A stretch of DNA of 64,000 bases from Dillenia suffruticosa (taxonomy: Eukaryota > Streptophyta > Magnoliopsida > Dilleniales > Dilleniaceae). The position numbers and the translations under genes are program-made. A model generated the notes under the pieces. The model was not told the DNA's origin. It made no database searches and worked only from the letters and a program-made list of their open reading frames with translations. Every line of letters begins with the position of its first letter. Position 1 is the first letter of the stretch. This document shows positions 10,281 to 22,735 of the stretch, one piece after another. The stretch spans positions 10,071,109-10,135,108 of the forward strand of contig JAVTVX010000009.1 of NCBI GenBank assembly GCA_033439265.1. The letters run 5' to 3'.

Positions 10281-13087
10281 TATCACGCCCCGAACCGGGA
10301 TCTTGAACAGTCGCCCGTTGTCCCTGGATGCCGACTATATTTTTATAGAAAATCAGGCAGAACCTCCCCATAAATCGGAGGTTTCCCATGTACAATTTCA
10401 CCTGTATATGACATTCATCCTGTAAAAATAAACAATTGGCCATCCCGGCCTCTCCAAAATCAACAAGTACCACAGCCAACATCCAAAACAACGCAAGGCT
10501 ATAAAGTTTCTAGCAGTCCTAGCAACAGACCTCTACTGTCATGCCCAACTAGAGCATGAGCAGCCGCCACACCGAGCGGACTTAAATTCTACGCATATGT
10601 AGAATAAATTCCCAAGTTATTTTTAAATATTCAAATACCTCAATGCAATGAAATAAATCAATACGAGAGTTTCAAGAATAAATGTCCATAATTTATACAG
10701 TCATCCCAAAAAAATTTATATAAATACATTGATCAAACTAAAATCTCCAATACATAATAATATCACTAATCATCGTAGCGGAAGAGATGGAAAATATCCA
10801 TACCCAAGTCCAGTGATATCTCCTCGATCCAACACTAATCCTGTAGAAAAGAAAGCGAGGGATGAATATCTATGGAAGGATACTCAGTAAGTGAGGGGAT
10901 TGACATCATACTATCAATATCGAGAGTGAACTTGGAGTGTCAAAGTATAAGATAAGAAAATATCCACAGTGAGCAAACCGATCGTGTTATTTCAAAATCA
11001 TATATAATACGCACACATCAGAAAGCAAGATATGCATCTAATATTTACATCAATGTCATGAAGAGCCGGCCAATGAAATATTTTCGGCAATGGTCTACCT
11101 CGACCAAGGACGGCGCATTGGGGGTTTTTTCAAATGCAAGTATTAAATAATGGCTCTTTACTCCAATGTTGGCCACAGACTACCCCAACTAGCCTGTAAA
11201 TAATAATAATGTACATATAACTAGTCGGCCGTGTATGGTGCCCCCGCCTGGTGCTAGACGGAGCCGTACTCAACGTCCTCTCCGATGAGGGTCAACCTAG
11301 GACACTCATACACATGACAATCTGGGGGATACCTCCGGCCGAAGCGTATCCGGACACAAGGGGTGCCTCTACCAGATGTCCTTCGTAGCTACGGATCACA
11401 ATATCATATCGGCCGGGCACGTAGCCCCATGCATCCCATCACCATATCGGCCGGGCATATAGCCCCGTGCATCATATCATAACGTCGGCCGGGCATACAG
11501 CCCAAATATGTAAGTAAATCCATTTAAAACCATGTGACAATGCAGTGGAAACATTAAAGCATATCAATATATCGAAAATGTGACACAATATTCAATTATC
11601 AAAACTCATGGATGCATATCAATAAAGTCAACAATTTAGACACTTCAAAGGTCACAAAACACTTCATAAAATATTCAAAAGTTCTAACAATCATACATTT
11701 GCAGAAATATGTCATTTAAAAAGTATTTTTGAAACATGGTTTTTCAATCAATAGTGAATGTCAAAATCCCACTCACCGTTCTACGGGAGGGAAGTCACTC
11801 CCTATTGACAAGCCAAATCGGATCTGACTGCTCGAGTTTCCAAAAGATCAACCTAAATCAGATTATCAACATTTAATATCAAATAAAAGCCAAATCAGGG
11901 ATTTTCAATTTTTCCCTTCCAAATATATACCACATAATTTACAAAACTTCGTTATAGATTCTCGTTTCCTCAATTTCGACTCATCTACTGACCAATGGTC
12001 GAGTTTCTAATATTTCTCATTTTTTTTGTCTAATTTTCCTCGGATTTCACACCTTTCAATATATTATGTAACTCTCGATCTAAATTCGACCTAATTTCGA
12101 TAGAATTAATTCAAACGTTGAAAAGATTGCATTTCTCTCACCTAGGGTTTCTCGGATTTCAGGATCTAACTTTCGTTCATTCCGTCAACCTGATCTAAAA
12201 CCTGTAATGTTTACCATTTGAAACACAAGTGAGAAATTTAAGTCAAATTAACAATAATTTTTGAAACCCTAGTATGTACACGGAATCGAGAATTCATTTA
12301 CCTACGCAGAGGGTCACGGGTCGTCGTGGGCTTGAGGGCCTGGAGCCGGACTGGGCCGCGGGCCATACTGGGCCTGCGGGCTTGGATGGGCTGTAGGGCC
12401 TGGTGGGCCAGTGGGTTTGCTGTTGATGGGCCTGCGGGCTGGTGCTCGCCCTGCGCTGGTGTGCGCTCGTTCGCCGGCTCGCGCGCGCTGGGCCTCGCTG
12501 GGCCGCGCACACCGTGCACGCTCGTGCGCTAGGCCGCGCGCGCTCGTGTGCTGGCTCGCGCGCTCGTAGCCTCGCTCGCGCTCGCGGCCTGGGTCCTGCT
12601 CGTTTCCTGGGCTCGTGCTGCGGGCTGGGTCCTGCTCGCGGCCTAGCTCACGTGGCGGGCTTGGGCTGGGGGATCGCGCTGCAGAAGGCACTACAGTCGC
12701 GCGCGGTGGCGGAAGGCAGTGCTCGATTGTGGTTTGCGGCGGTGTGCGGCGAGGCGGAGAGAGGGCGATCGTGGGAGATCGCGAGGAAATGAGCCGCGGG
12801 AGAAAGAAGAAGAAGAAAAAAAAAAAGAGAAGAAGAAGAAGGAGGAGAAGAAGAAGAAGAAGAAGAAGAAGGAGGAGACGATTGCGGCGGCGGTGGCGGT
12901 GGAAGGCGGAAGGCGCGGGCCGGCAGCCGAAGGAGGAGAACCGCGAGAAAATGAAAGGTCGGGAGAGAGAGAGAGAGAGAAAAGAGGGGAATTAGGGCTT
13001 TAGGCCTAATTCAATTTGGGGAGGGCCAAAACGCTGCGTTTTGGCTCTCCCTTTTTTTTTGTTTTTTTTTTTTAGTTTGGTGTTACA
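10281..13087 (-). repeat. G1 5' LTR (family A, 2807 bp)
   Basis: Minus-strand ends are TGTAACACC (at 13087) and GGGGCGTGATA (at 10281, terminal G changed to A). It has the same order of parts as the solo LTR at 6337-9240: hairpin (about 13024-13055), GA/CT tract, CpG-rich block (about 12300-12780), candidate splice sites and inverted repeats next to the primer site. Confidence 0.9.
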
Positions 13088-13420
13088 TGACAGGCGCACC
13101 GGGGGTATTATATGCAAATTTATTTAAAGTGGTGTCTACCCCGGCGTTGGCGACGGACCTCGTCCAGGTGCTAGACTTGGAGAGAGTATCCAAATCCTCT
13201 CCCTTTTTGGGTTCAACCTGGCTAGTACGGTTTCGTTAATAAAATCAAGACAACTCGTGGGATACCACAGGCCTAGGCACATCCGGACGCCATCCAAGCG
13301 CCTCTCACGGTGTCCTACGTAGCTATGGAACAATTCATACCAAAACCCTCAAGGCCAAAATCAATCTCGTATAAAAAATATGCCGAAATCAGGTTTACAA
13401 ACCAAATGCAATATTAAATA
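13088..13420 (-). repeat. Decayed family B LTR, left fragment
   Basis: The sequence matches the interior of the G2 LTRs (compare 14290-14600 and 21028-21340), beginning TGACAGGCGCACC. It continues at 22741, so this is one old LTR split by G2. G1 abuts it on the left. Confidence 0.8.
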
Positions 13421-16229
13421 TGTCACGCCCCGAACCGGGATCGTGAGCAGCCGTCCGTTATCCTGAATGCCGGCTGTATTTTTACAGAAAATCGAGCAGA
13501 AACTCCCCAGAATTCGGAGGTTTCCCAAGTGCAATTTATCCTGTATAAATCACAATCATCCTGTATTATAATCAAATGGTCATCACGGCCTCTCCAAAAT
13601 CAATCAATTTCACAGCCAACATCCAGATAACGCAAGGCTATAAAAATATTCAACAACCTAACCACAGACCTCTACTACCATGCCCCCGTCAAAGGCATAG
13701 ACAGTCGCCAGTCGCCCCTCCTGTGATTTAGAGGAGGCACCGAGCGATCTTAAAAGACACTTCTAAGACATGACACATTCCCAAGAACTTACACAATGAA
13801 TCAGAAATGTCTCAATGCAATGTTATGCAATGACATGTCCATATTTATACAGTCATTCCAGAATTATACAATGGACGTCTATCGACCTCATAATACATAT
13901 ACATCACCAATACAATTGCTAACTCACGAAATTACAGCGGAAATATACAATAACTCCTCAGATCCAGATCAAATCTCCCAACGATACTGAGCATCCTAAA
14001 AGTAACGCTCCTTGCCAAATACTATCTCTGAAACAAGAAGGGAAATGAGGGGTGAGTACTCGGGGAAGAATACTCAGTAAGTGAGTGGGTCAATGCAATC
14101 GTCAAATATGGAGTGTGAAACCGGAGTGTCAAAACACAAGTATACAAATCATATTTGAAATCATCATGCTTTTCATTTTAACAATATGTCATTTGCACGC
14201 ATTATCAAGTCAAATATGCATCCAAAGCACTGTCATTAAAATAATAGAGCTGCCAGTCGAAAATGTCCTGGCAGAGGTCTACCGCGACCTATGACAGGCG
14301 CACCGGGGGTGTTATATGCAAGTTTATTTAAAGTGTTCTCTATCCCGGTGTTGGCGACGAACCTCATCCAAGTGCTAGACCTGGAGAGGATATCAAAATC
14401 CAAATCCAAATCATCCCCCTTTCGGGTTCAACCTGACTAATACCGTGTCGATAATCAAATCACAACAACTCGTGGGATACCCCAGGCCTAGGCATATCCG
14501 GACGCCACCCAAGCTTTTCTCACGGTATCCTTCGTAGCTACGGAACAATACAATCCAAAGCCCTTAAGGCTAAAATCAATATTGTATAAAAAATGTACCG
14601 AAATCTGTTTTACAGACCAAATGCAACATATAGCATAAAATGGCACATTATACATTTCAACCACATGGATGCATAATTTCATAATTCAACACAGTTTTTG
14701 GACACTCCATCGGTTCACAAAAATCAATTTTAAAACCAGTCGAAACATTTTAAGCATACAACAAATCATGCTCATTATCAAAATGTTGTAAAACAGGGTT
14801 TACATATTAAACAAAAGCATTGAAATAAATTCCACTCACAGATTTTGGGGAGGATAGCGCACTCTCTAATAGAACCACAATACGTAGAACAATGCTCCCC
14901 TTAATCGAATCACCAAAATAGCCAACCTAATCAAATTACCACGGTTCGATATCAAATAAGCGCCTAGTTATGAATCTTCAATTTTTTATTCCAACCAAAA
15001 CTATCTAATTTGACAAAATTTATTCAAGAGTTAAAGAGATTTCCTTTCTCTCACCTAGGGTTCATCGGATCTCGAATCTAGCTTTCGTTCGCCCGTCGGT
15101 TTGATCTAAAACCTGAATGTTTCCAAATTTGAAACAATTGTGAGCAATTTAAGTCCAATTACTAAAGAATTTCGAAACCCTAATGCGGAAATCGAAACTT
15201 TGAGTCATTTACCTTCGCAGAGGCTCACGGACTATCATGGGCCGTCACGGGCTCGTGGGCCGTGAGCTGGAAGGCTGATGGGCTGACGGGCCTGGTGGGC
15301 CTGCGGGTCTGATGGGCCGCGGGCTGGACTGGGCCGCGTGCTAGACTGGGCCACAGTGGCTAGGGCTCGCGCTCGCGAGCTGGATCGAGCGCTCGAGTAA
15401 TGGGTCGCGCGCTGGAGCGCTCGCGCTCGTGTTGGGGTGCGCTCGAGCAGTGGATCGCACTCTGGAGCACGCTGTGCTCGTGCTGGGGCGTGCTGGAGGT
15501 GCACAGGGGCTCGTGCAGAGGCACGCAAAGGCGTGCTTGCTCTCGTGCAGGAGCATGCAGAGGCGTGCAGGGGCTGGTGCAGAGGTGCACAAGGGCGCAC
15601 TGGCGCTCGTGCAGGAGCGTGCAGAGGTGCGCAGGAGGTCGCGCGTTGCTCGCGTTGGACTCACGTACTGCTCACTCTGGGCTCGCGTGCTGCTCGCATT
15701 GGGCTTGCGCGCTACTCACGCTGCTCGCGCTGGGCTAGCGCGCTGGCTCGTGCTGGGCTCGTGCTGGGCTCGTGCTGTACGCGCTCGTGCTCAAGAGAGC
15801 GCGCAATCGCGCGAAGGAGAGCGCAGTGGTGCTCATGCAGGGGGGAGCTGCAGCGGCTCGCTCGTGGGAGGGAGGAGCTGCAGTGGCTGGGTGGTGCCTG
15901 GCGATCTTCGCGGCGGAGGATGGCAGCGAGAGGGAGAGAGATAAAGAGAGAGAGAGTGAGTGAGCCGCGGAGAGAGAGAAACAATAAGGGAGAACAAGAA
16001 GAAGAATAAGATGGTGGTGGGGGTGGTTGCTCGCGGTGGCGATGGCGGAAGGAGGCGCTGCCGTGGGAGAGGAAGCGGCAGGGAGAGGGAAGACAAAAAG
16101 TCGAAGAGACAAAGAGAAAGAGAGAGAGAGAAGGGGGAAATGGAAGAAAAATTAGGGCTTTAAGCCCTAATTTTAAATTTCCTTTATTTTTTTTTGTTTT
16201 TTGTTTTTTTTTTTGTTTTGGGTATTACA
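13421..16229 (-). repeat. G2 3' LTR (family B, 2809 bp)
   Basis: Minus-strand ends are TGTAATACCC (16229) and GGGGCGTGACA (13421). Near the 5' end is an inverted repeat with 13-nt arms, AAAATTAGGGCTT and its complement, at 16148-16174. A GA/CT-rich tract, a CpG-rich block (about 15235-15800) and a candidate 100-bp intron (15113-15212) follow. Confidence 0.92.
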
Positions 16230-16250
16230 TTTTTTAACCCCCTAAAAACA
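16230..16250 (-). other. G2 polypurine tract
   Basis: The minus strand reads TTTTTAGGGGGTTAAAAA directly before the 3' LTR, the expected second-strand primer site. Confidence 0.8.
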
Positions 16251-16259
16251 AGTCTCGTC

Positions 16260-16708
16260 CTCGAGACTAAAAGAAACTATATAGAGAAAAGTTGGGGGTG
16301 TTGTCTTCTCATGGCTTCCTCAGGCTCCTAGGTCTGTTTCTCGACCTGGTCGCTCCTCTACAAAACTCTAACAAGAGGAACCTCTTTGCTCCGTAGTTTT
16401 CTTACCTGTCGATCCAGAATAGTCACGGGCTGAACAGGTAAACTCAAGTCCTCTCGAAGCTGAACTGGCGGAGCCTCTAAAATGCGTGAGGGATTTAGTT
16501 GATATTTTCTAAGTACTAAGATATGAAATACATCGTGAATACGCGATAGGTCTGCTGGCAGCTCCAATTTATATGCTACACTTCCGACCTTCTCAAGGAT
16601 ACGGAAGGGCCCAATATACCTGGGGCTCAACTTCCCTCGCTGTCCAAATTCAGCTCCCTCTGAGTAAACAGATACTTCAGACTCTTGTGATCTGTAAACA
16701 CCCTGCAT
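16260..16708 (-). pseudogene. G2 integrase C-terminus and chromodomain-like tail
   Basis: Encodes [27 protein letters not shown] and then SRIHDVFHILVLRKYQ, the conserved C-terminal region of plant chromovirus integrases. ILDRQVRKLRSKEVPLV and the start of a group II chromodomain-like tail follow. The first 20 residues of this frame come from a fusion: the RNase H sequence [13 protein letters not shown] region is joined at about 16640-16690 to the GKLSP block, so the integrase core is absent. The tail is thought to direct integration to heterochromatin in related elements. Confidence 0.8.
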
Positions 16709-18028
16709 GTAACCCTATATAAATAGTGGCGTCATATCTTTAGCGCAAAGACGATGGCCGCCAACTCCAAATCGTGCGTAGGATAATTCACCTCATGCTT
16801 CTTTAGCTGTTGCGAAGCATAGACGATAACTCTACCATCCTGCATCAATACACAGCCCAATCCCTGCCTGCTGGCGTCATTGTACACCACATACTCTCGA
16901 CTACCGTGGGAAGGGCTAGAATCGGAGCGGACGTCAATCGCTGTTTGAGCTCCTGAAAGCTCACCTCAAAACGATCATCTCATACAAACTTGACACCTTT
17001 TTGCGTCAATCTAGATAACGGAGCAGCAATTCGAGAAAAGCCCTCTACAAATCTGCGGTAATACCCAGCTAGACCAAGAAAACTCGTGATCTTAGTCACT
17101 ATCTGCGGCTGCTCCCATCTCGTAATGGCATCGACTTTTTGCGGATCGACAAAAATACCCTCAGCAGAAACTATGTGGCCAAGAAAACCAATCTACCGCA
17201 GTCAAAATTCACACTTGGTGAACTTGGCATAAAGCTGTCTCTCACGAAGAGTCTGCAGAATCACCCTAAGGTGCTGAGCATGCTCATCATCACTCCGCGA
17301 GTAGACTAAGATATCATCAATAAAAACAATAACGAACTGGTCCAAATAATCATGAAAAATTCGATTCATCAAGTCCATGAATGCAGCGGGGGCATTAGTC
17401 AGCCCAACGGCATGACTAGAAATTCATAGTGCCCGTATCGAGTGCAGAAAGCTGTCTTTGGCACGTCTTGACTCCTAATCCGCAACTGATGATATCTTGA
17501 TCGAAGATCAATCTTCGAGAAAACTTGAGCACCTTGCAATTGATCAAATAAATCATCTATGCGAGGCAGTGGATATCTGTTCTTCACAGTCACCCGATTA
17601 AGTTGCCTGTAATCTACACACAATCTCAGTGAACCGTCTTTCTTCTTTACAAACAGCACTGGAGTGACCCAAGAGGACGTGCTAGGACGGATAAACCCCT
17701 TATGCAGCAACTCCTGCAGCTGGACCTTGAGCTCCCTCAGCTCAGCCGGCACCATCCTGTATGGCGGCATAGAGATAGGAGTAGTCCCCGGAGCTAAATC
17801 AATTTCAAAGTTAAACTCCCGAACCGGTGGTAATCCGGGTAACTCCTCGTGTAAAATATCCGGAAAGTCCTGTACCACTGGGACATCCTCCAGTCTCGAT
17901 CCCTGAGCAGTGGTGTAAATGATATGAGCCAGATAAGCCGAACATCCGTGGCGAATCATGCGTCTGGCCTCCAAAACTGAAATGACACAGCGGGGTAAAA
18001 CCCGCCTCTCGTCCTCAAAAATCAACAC
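16709..18028 (-). pseudogene. G2 reverse transcriptase and part of RNase H
   Basis: The clear frame 17399-18028 starts after the protease and carries [41 protein letters not shown] and [15 protein letters not shown], and ends at [10 protein letters not shown], where a frameshift near 17400 interrupts it. Farther along in other frames I can read FIDDIL (the catalytic FxDD box, about 17310-17330), the thumb and connection, and the first part of RNase H near 16740-16900. Stops and frameshifts make it inactive. Confidence 0.85.
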
Positions 18029-18045
18029 TGGCTGATCGAGTGGGA

Positions 18046-18369
18046 TTAGACCTGCTTCTTAAAGTAGTCAACTGAAGCCCAATACATATGTAGCCAATCC
18101 ATCCCCAAGATGGCATCAAAATCAGTCATGGCGAGGGGGATTAGATCTGCTTTCAGTACTGTATCCCCAACTTTGATCTCACATTCTCTATACACTGTGC
18201 CGCGCACAATCTGCTCACCCAGAGGAGTGATGACCAATAGCTCCTCGTCCAACGGTGAGAGTGGCCTGTCAGAATGTCGAAAGAATTGATCGCTCATATA
18301 CGAATAGTTAGACCCCGTGTCAATAAGGATACGAGCATCTATTCCGAAGATAGGTAGAGTGCCTATCAT
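18046..18369 (-). pseudogene. G2 aspartic protease
   Basis: Encodes [19 protein letters not shown] with the intact catalytic DTG triad residues, then the flap region and [11 protein letters not shown], the usual end of the protease domain in plant gypsy elements. Only one 108-residue frame is open; a stop separates it from the reverse transcriptase at about 18046. It would cleave the gag-pol polyprotein if that were translated. Confidence 0.85.
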
Positions 18370-18578
18370 TGAACAAAATGTACATAAACTTAGAACAATT
18401 TCAAACTTGATATGTATATATATATGTCAAAATAGTTGAGCCTCTAAGGCTTCTACAACTTCAGTGTACAAAGATGTCAGAGTAGTATCATGTCAACAAA
18501 GGGAACACAACATAAAATACCTATACGACTGATACAATGCTGACATCCTCAAAAGAAGTAAAAATACGAATAGAGATC

Positions 18579-19833
18579 CTATTCTATAGGATCAGAAGGA
18601 GGAGTACCCATGATGATGTCGGGTTTCGCCTGGGCGTCCTCCTGCGTCATGGCATAAACCCGGGCCTGAGCCCTAGGCTGCTGTTGTGCCTGAGTCTGCA
18701 CTGTGTTACTCCCGGTGGTCACCCTGGGAGTAGAAGCTGCTGGCCGAGCAGGCGGCCCCTGCTGTCCCATACGAGGAGTACTAGTGCGGCTCAGTGAACT
18801 CTGTCCTCCGAGTCCTAACTCAGGATAAGAACTCCTAATATGCCTAGTCTTCCCACAGTGGAAGCAAGTGACCGTCACTGAACAAGCTTCTATCGGATGA
18901 GACCTATTGCACCTGCGGCAATAAGGATGCCGTTAAGTAGTATACTCTCCACGTGGTGAGCAGAGTCTATCACCTCGGCCAGTGTAAATTGTGGAGTAAC
19001 AGTCATATACTTCTTTATGCTGAGACTAAGACCCTCCTCAAATTTGAAGCGCAAATACTAACTATATCTGGTACAAGTGCGGCGAGTCTCCGCATATCTG
19101 CCTCGTACTCCGAGACAGATCTGGATCTCTGTGTAAGCCGTCCTAACTCTGACCTCATCCGGTCCTGCTCGTCGAGTGGGAAAAATCTACAGTCAAACTC
19201 CCGAAGGAAGTTGTCCCACCGCAGTGGCTCTATTGCCTCATCAGTGAGGGTCTCCCACCATGAGAGGGCCTCTCCCTCAAATAATCGCTCTGCCACTTTC
19301 AGGTAGAGCTCCTCTCCAATCCCCAGATCGGTCAGAATCCTACGGGTGCGGTTGATCCAATGCTTGGCTGCCGCAGCATTACCAAGCCCTGCAAAATCTG
19401 TGCACCCCAGCTGACGGGCCTCCTTAACCAACTGAGTCAACTCATGTACCCGTCTAAAAATAGCTGATGCAATCTCACTCGGCTCGGACAAAGTAGAAGG
19501 ACTGGCCACCGGCAGTGGAACCGGTGCCATAGGAACTGGCGCTGCTGCAGGTGCAGGCGCCGCTGTAGAAGGTGGTAGGGGCGAAATCTGGACCCTATGC
19601 GAAGCGTACCACTCGTACACCTGCCGAAAGGCGTCGAGTGTGGGTACGGGAGTCTCAGCCTGAGCAGCTGGCTGAGTCGGTGTCAGTGGTGGCACGCAAG
19701 TCGAGGTACGATCCTCCGGGTAGTCTAAGTCCTCTGGTACTCGTGGGGTCTCGGGTGCCCGAGGTGCATCTGGCACTAACAGACCCTCAAGCGATGCGAA
19801 TCTAGCATCTCTCCTACCACGTCTAGGTGGCAT
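18579..19833 (-). pseudogene. G2 gag with degenerate CCHC knuckle
   Basis: Starts at MPPRRGRRDARF (19833). A Pro/Ala-rich segment is followed by RVHELTQLVKEARQLGC, AAKHWINRTRRILTDLG and SWWETLTDEA, then SVSEYEADMRRLAALVPD. The frame shifts near 19060. The downstream frame (18579-18878) carries CFHCGKTRHIRSSYP, a zinc knuckle whose last cysteine has become tyrosine. The linker ends in MTQEDAQAKPDIIMG, shared with G3. It would bind and package element RNA; the shift and the lost cysteine make it inactive. Confidence 0.85.
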
Positions 19834-20136
19834 AATTCTGCAAGAGAAGGATCCTTATTAAGTATCATAAAAAAAAATAGGCACGGTTCAAGAATTTTGG
19901 ATTAATCATAGCGTGGCTACCCTCACAAAAAATGAAATTCTTAGTTCAATAGGAAAAATAGCACGTTAGGTTAGATACGACCGTATCTAACCCCTTAAAA
20001 TAGATGAACTCATATACCTATGACCATGCACTGGGACTTCATGACTGTATGAAACTCTCATGCATTGAGGAAATTAAAGACCAACACACTCGGGAATGTT
20101 TCAAGACTCTCTTCCTACATAGTTCTCAACCAAGTT

Positions 20137-20148
20137 GCTCTGATACCA
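20137..20148 (-). promoter_or_regulatory. G2 primer binding site (initiator tRNA-Met)
   Basis: The minus strand reads TGGTATCAGAGC, 7 bases from the 5' LTR end at 20156. Confidence 0.92.
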
Positions 20149-20155
20149 ATCCAAC

Positions 20156-22735
20156 TGTCACACCCTGAAACCGGGATCGTAAGCAGCCGCCCGTTATCCT
20201 GAATGCCGGCTGTATTTTTACAGAAAATCGGGCAGAAGCTCCCCATAATTCGGAGGTTTTCCAAGTACAATTTACCATGTATAAATCACAATCATCTTGT
20301 ATTATAATCAAATGGTCATCCCGGTCTCTCCAAAATCAACCAATCTTACAGCCAACATCCAGATAACACAAGACTATAAAAATTTCTAACAACCTAGCCA
20401 CGGACCTCTGCTGCCATGCCCCCGTCAAAGGCATGGACAGCCGCCAGTCGCCCCTCCTGTGATTTAGAGGAGGCACCGAGTGATCCTAGAGGATACTTCT
20501 AAGACATGACACATTCCCAAGTATTTACACAATGAACCAGAAATGCCTCAATGCAATGTTATGCAATAATATGTTCATATTTATACAATCATCCCAGAAT
20601 TATACAATGGTCGTCTATCGACCTCATAATACATATACATCACCAATACAATTGCTAACTCAAGAAATTATAGCGGAAATGTACAATAACTCCTCAGATC
20701 CAGATCAAATCTCCCAATGATACTGAGCGTCCTAAAAGCAACGCTCCTTGCCAAATACTATCTCTGAAACAAGAAGGGAAATGAGGGGTGAGTACTCAGG
20801 GAAGAATACTCAGTGAGTGAGTGGGTCAATGCAATCGTCAAATATGGAGTACGAAACCGGAGTGTCAAAACACAAGTATACAAATCATATTTCAAATCAT
20901 CATGCTTTTCATTTCAACAATATGTCATTTGCATGCATTATGAAGTCAAATATGCATCCAAAGCACTGTCATTAAAATCATAGAGCTGCCAGCCAAAAAT
21001 ATCCTGGCAGAGGTCTACCGCGACCTATGACAGGCGCACCGGGGTTGTTATATGAAATTTTATTTAAAGTACTCTCTACCCCGGCGTTGGTGACGAACCT
21101 CGTCCAGGTGTTAGACTTGGAGAGGATATCAAAATCCAAATCCTCTTCCTTTCGGGTTCAACCTGGCTAGTACCATGTCGATAATCAAATCACGACAACT
21201 CATGGGATACCTCAGGCTTAGGCATAACCGGACGCCACCCAAGCGTCTCTCATGGTGTCCTTCGTAGCTACGGAACAATACAATCCAAAGCCCTCAAGGC
21301 TAAAATCAATATCGTATCAAAAATGTGCCGAAATCAGTTTTACAAACCAAATGCAACATATAGCATAAAATGGCACATTATACATTTCAACCACATGGAT
21401 GCATAATTTCATAATTCAACACAGTTTTTGGACACTCCATCGGTTCACAAAAATCAATTTTAAAACCAGTCGAAACATTTCTAGTATACGACAAATCATG
21501 CTCATTATCAAAATGTTGTAAAATAGGGTTTACATATTAAACAAAAGTATTGAAATAAATTCCACTCATAGATTTTGGGAAGGATAGCGCACTCCGCAAT
21601 AGAACCACAAATGTAGAACAATGCTCCCCTCAATCGAATCACCAAAATAGCCAACCTAATCAAATCACCACGGTTCGATATCAAATAAGGGCTTAGTTAT
21701 GAATCTTCAATTTTTCTTTCCAAACAAAACTACCTAATTTGACAAAATTTATTCAAGAGTTAAAGAGATTTCCTTTCTCACCTAGGGTTCCTCGGATCTC
21801 GGATTTAGCTTTCGTTCGCCCGTCGGTTTGGTCTAAAACCTAAATGTTTCTAAATTTGAAATAATTGTGAGCAATTTAAGTCCAATTATTAAAGAATTTC
21901 AAAACCCTAGTGCGAAAATCGAAACTTTGAGTCATTTACCTTCGCAGAGGCTCACGGACTATCATGGGCCATCGTGGGCCTCGAGCTGGCGGGCTGGCGG
22001 GCCTGGTGGGCCTACTGGTCTGATGGATTTGGTGGGCCGTGGGCCGGACTGGGCCGCAGTGGCTAGGGCTCGCGCTCACGAGCTGGATTGAGTGCTCGCA
22101 CAATGGGTAGCGTGCTGGAGCGCTCGCGCTCGTGCTGCGGCCCGCTCGAGCAGTGGATCGCGCGCTGGAGCGTGCTAGAGGCGCGTAGGGGCTCGTGCAG
22201 AGGCGCGCAAGGGCACGTTGGCGCTTGTGCAGGCGCGTGCAGAGGCACACAGGGGTTCGCGCGCTGCTCGCGTTGGGCTCGCGCGCTGGCTCGCTCTGTG
22301 CGCGCTCACGCTCGAGAGAGCATGTAGTCGCCCCAAGGAGAGCGCAGTGGTGCTCGTGCAGGGAGGAGCTGCAGCGGCTCGCTCGCGAGAGGGAGGAGCT
22401 GCAGCGGCTGGGTGGCGCACGGCGATCTTCGCGGCGGAGGATGGCAGCGGGAGGGAGAGAGACAAAGAGAGAGAGAGAGAGTGAGTGAGCCGCGGAGGGA
22501 GAGAAACAGTAAGGGAGAAGAAGAAGAAGAAGAATAAGATGGTGGTGGTGGTGGTTGCTCGCGGTGGCGATGGCGGAAGGAGGCGCTGCCGTAGGAGAGG
22601 AAGCAGCGGGGAGAGGGGAGACGAAAAGTCAGAGAAAGAAAGAGAAAGAGAGAGAGAGTGGGGGAAATGGAAGAAAAATTAGGGCTTTAAGCGCTAATTT
22701 TAAATTTCCTTTTTTTTTTTGTTTTGGGTATTACA
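20156..22735 (-). repeat. G2 5' LTR (family B, 2580 bp)
   Basis: Minus-strand ends are TGTAATACCC (22735) and the CpG-decayed GGGTGTGACA (20156). It is collinear with the 3' LTR, but the CpG-rich block is shorter. Many differences between the two are transitions, several at CpG sites, as expected of methylated repeats. Confidence 0.92.

Larger units (their letters stand above)
4576..13087 (-). mobile_element. G1: truncated Ty3/gypsy chromovirus, minus strand
   Basis: Read on the minus strand the order is 5' LTR (13087 down to 10281), primer site, gag, protease, partial reverse transcriptase, then the last codons of the polyprotein. At least two internal deletions have occurred. One, near 4835, joins the reverse-transcriptase FGLTN motif to sequence past the active site. 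The other, near 4650, joins the connection region to the C-terminus, removing RNase H and integrase. No 3' LTR is seen to the left. A solo LTR of the same lineage sits in gag. The right end abuts a decayed LTR, with TGACA as the first five flanking bases. The element cannot be autonomous. Confidence 0.85.
13421..22735 (-). mobile_element. G2: full-length but integrase-deleted Ty3/gypsy chromovirus
   Basis: Two LTRs (13421-16229 and 20156-22735), a tRNA-Met primer site, a polypurine tract and an exact target duplication AAATA (13416-13420 and 22736-22740) define the element. The internal region is 3926 bp against 5235 bp in the sister element G3. The missing part is most of RNase H and all of the integrase catalytic region. 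Frameshifts also break gag and reverse transcriptase. The LTRs differ in length by 229 bp, mainly in the CpG-rich block. Confidence 0.93.

Noticed and set aside
12314-13003. Several long Arg/Ala-rich or Lys/Glu-rich frames
   Set aside because: Same cause: the CpG-rich block and GA tract of the G1 5' LTR.
15235-16163. Ser/Ala/Arg-rich frames up to 190 codons
   Set aside because: Repetitive LTR sequence of G2; no frame is conserved between the two LTRs of the same element.
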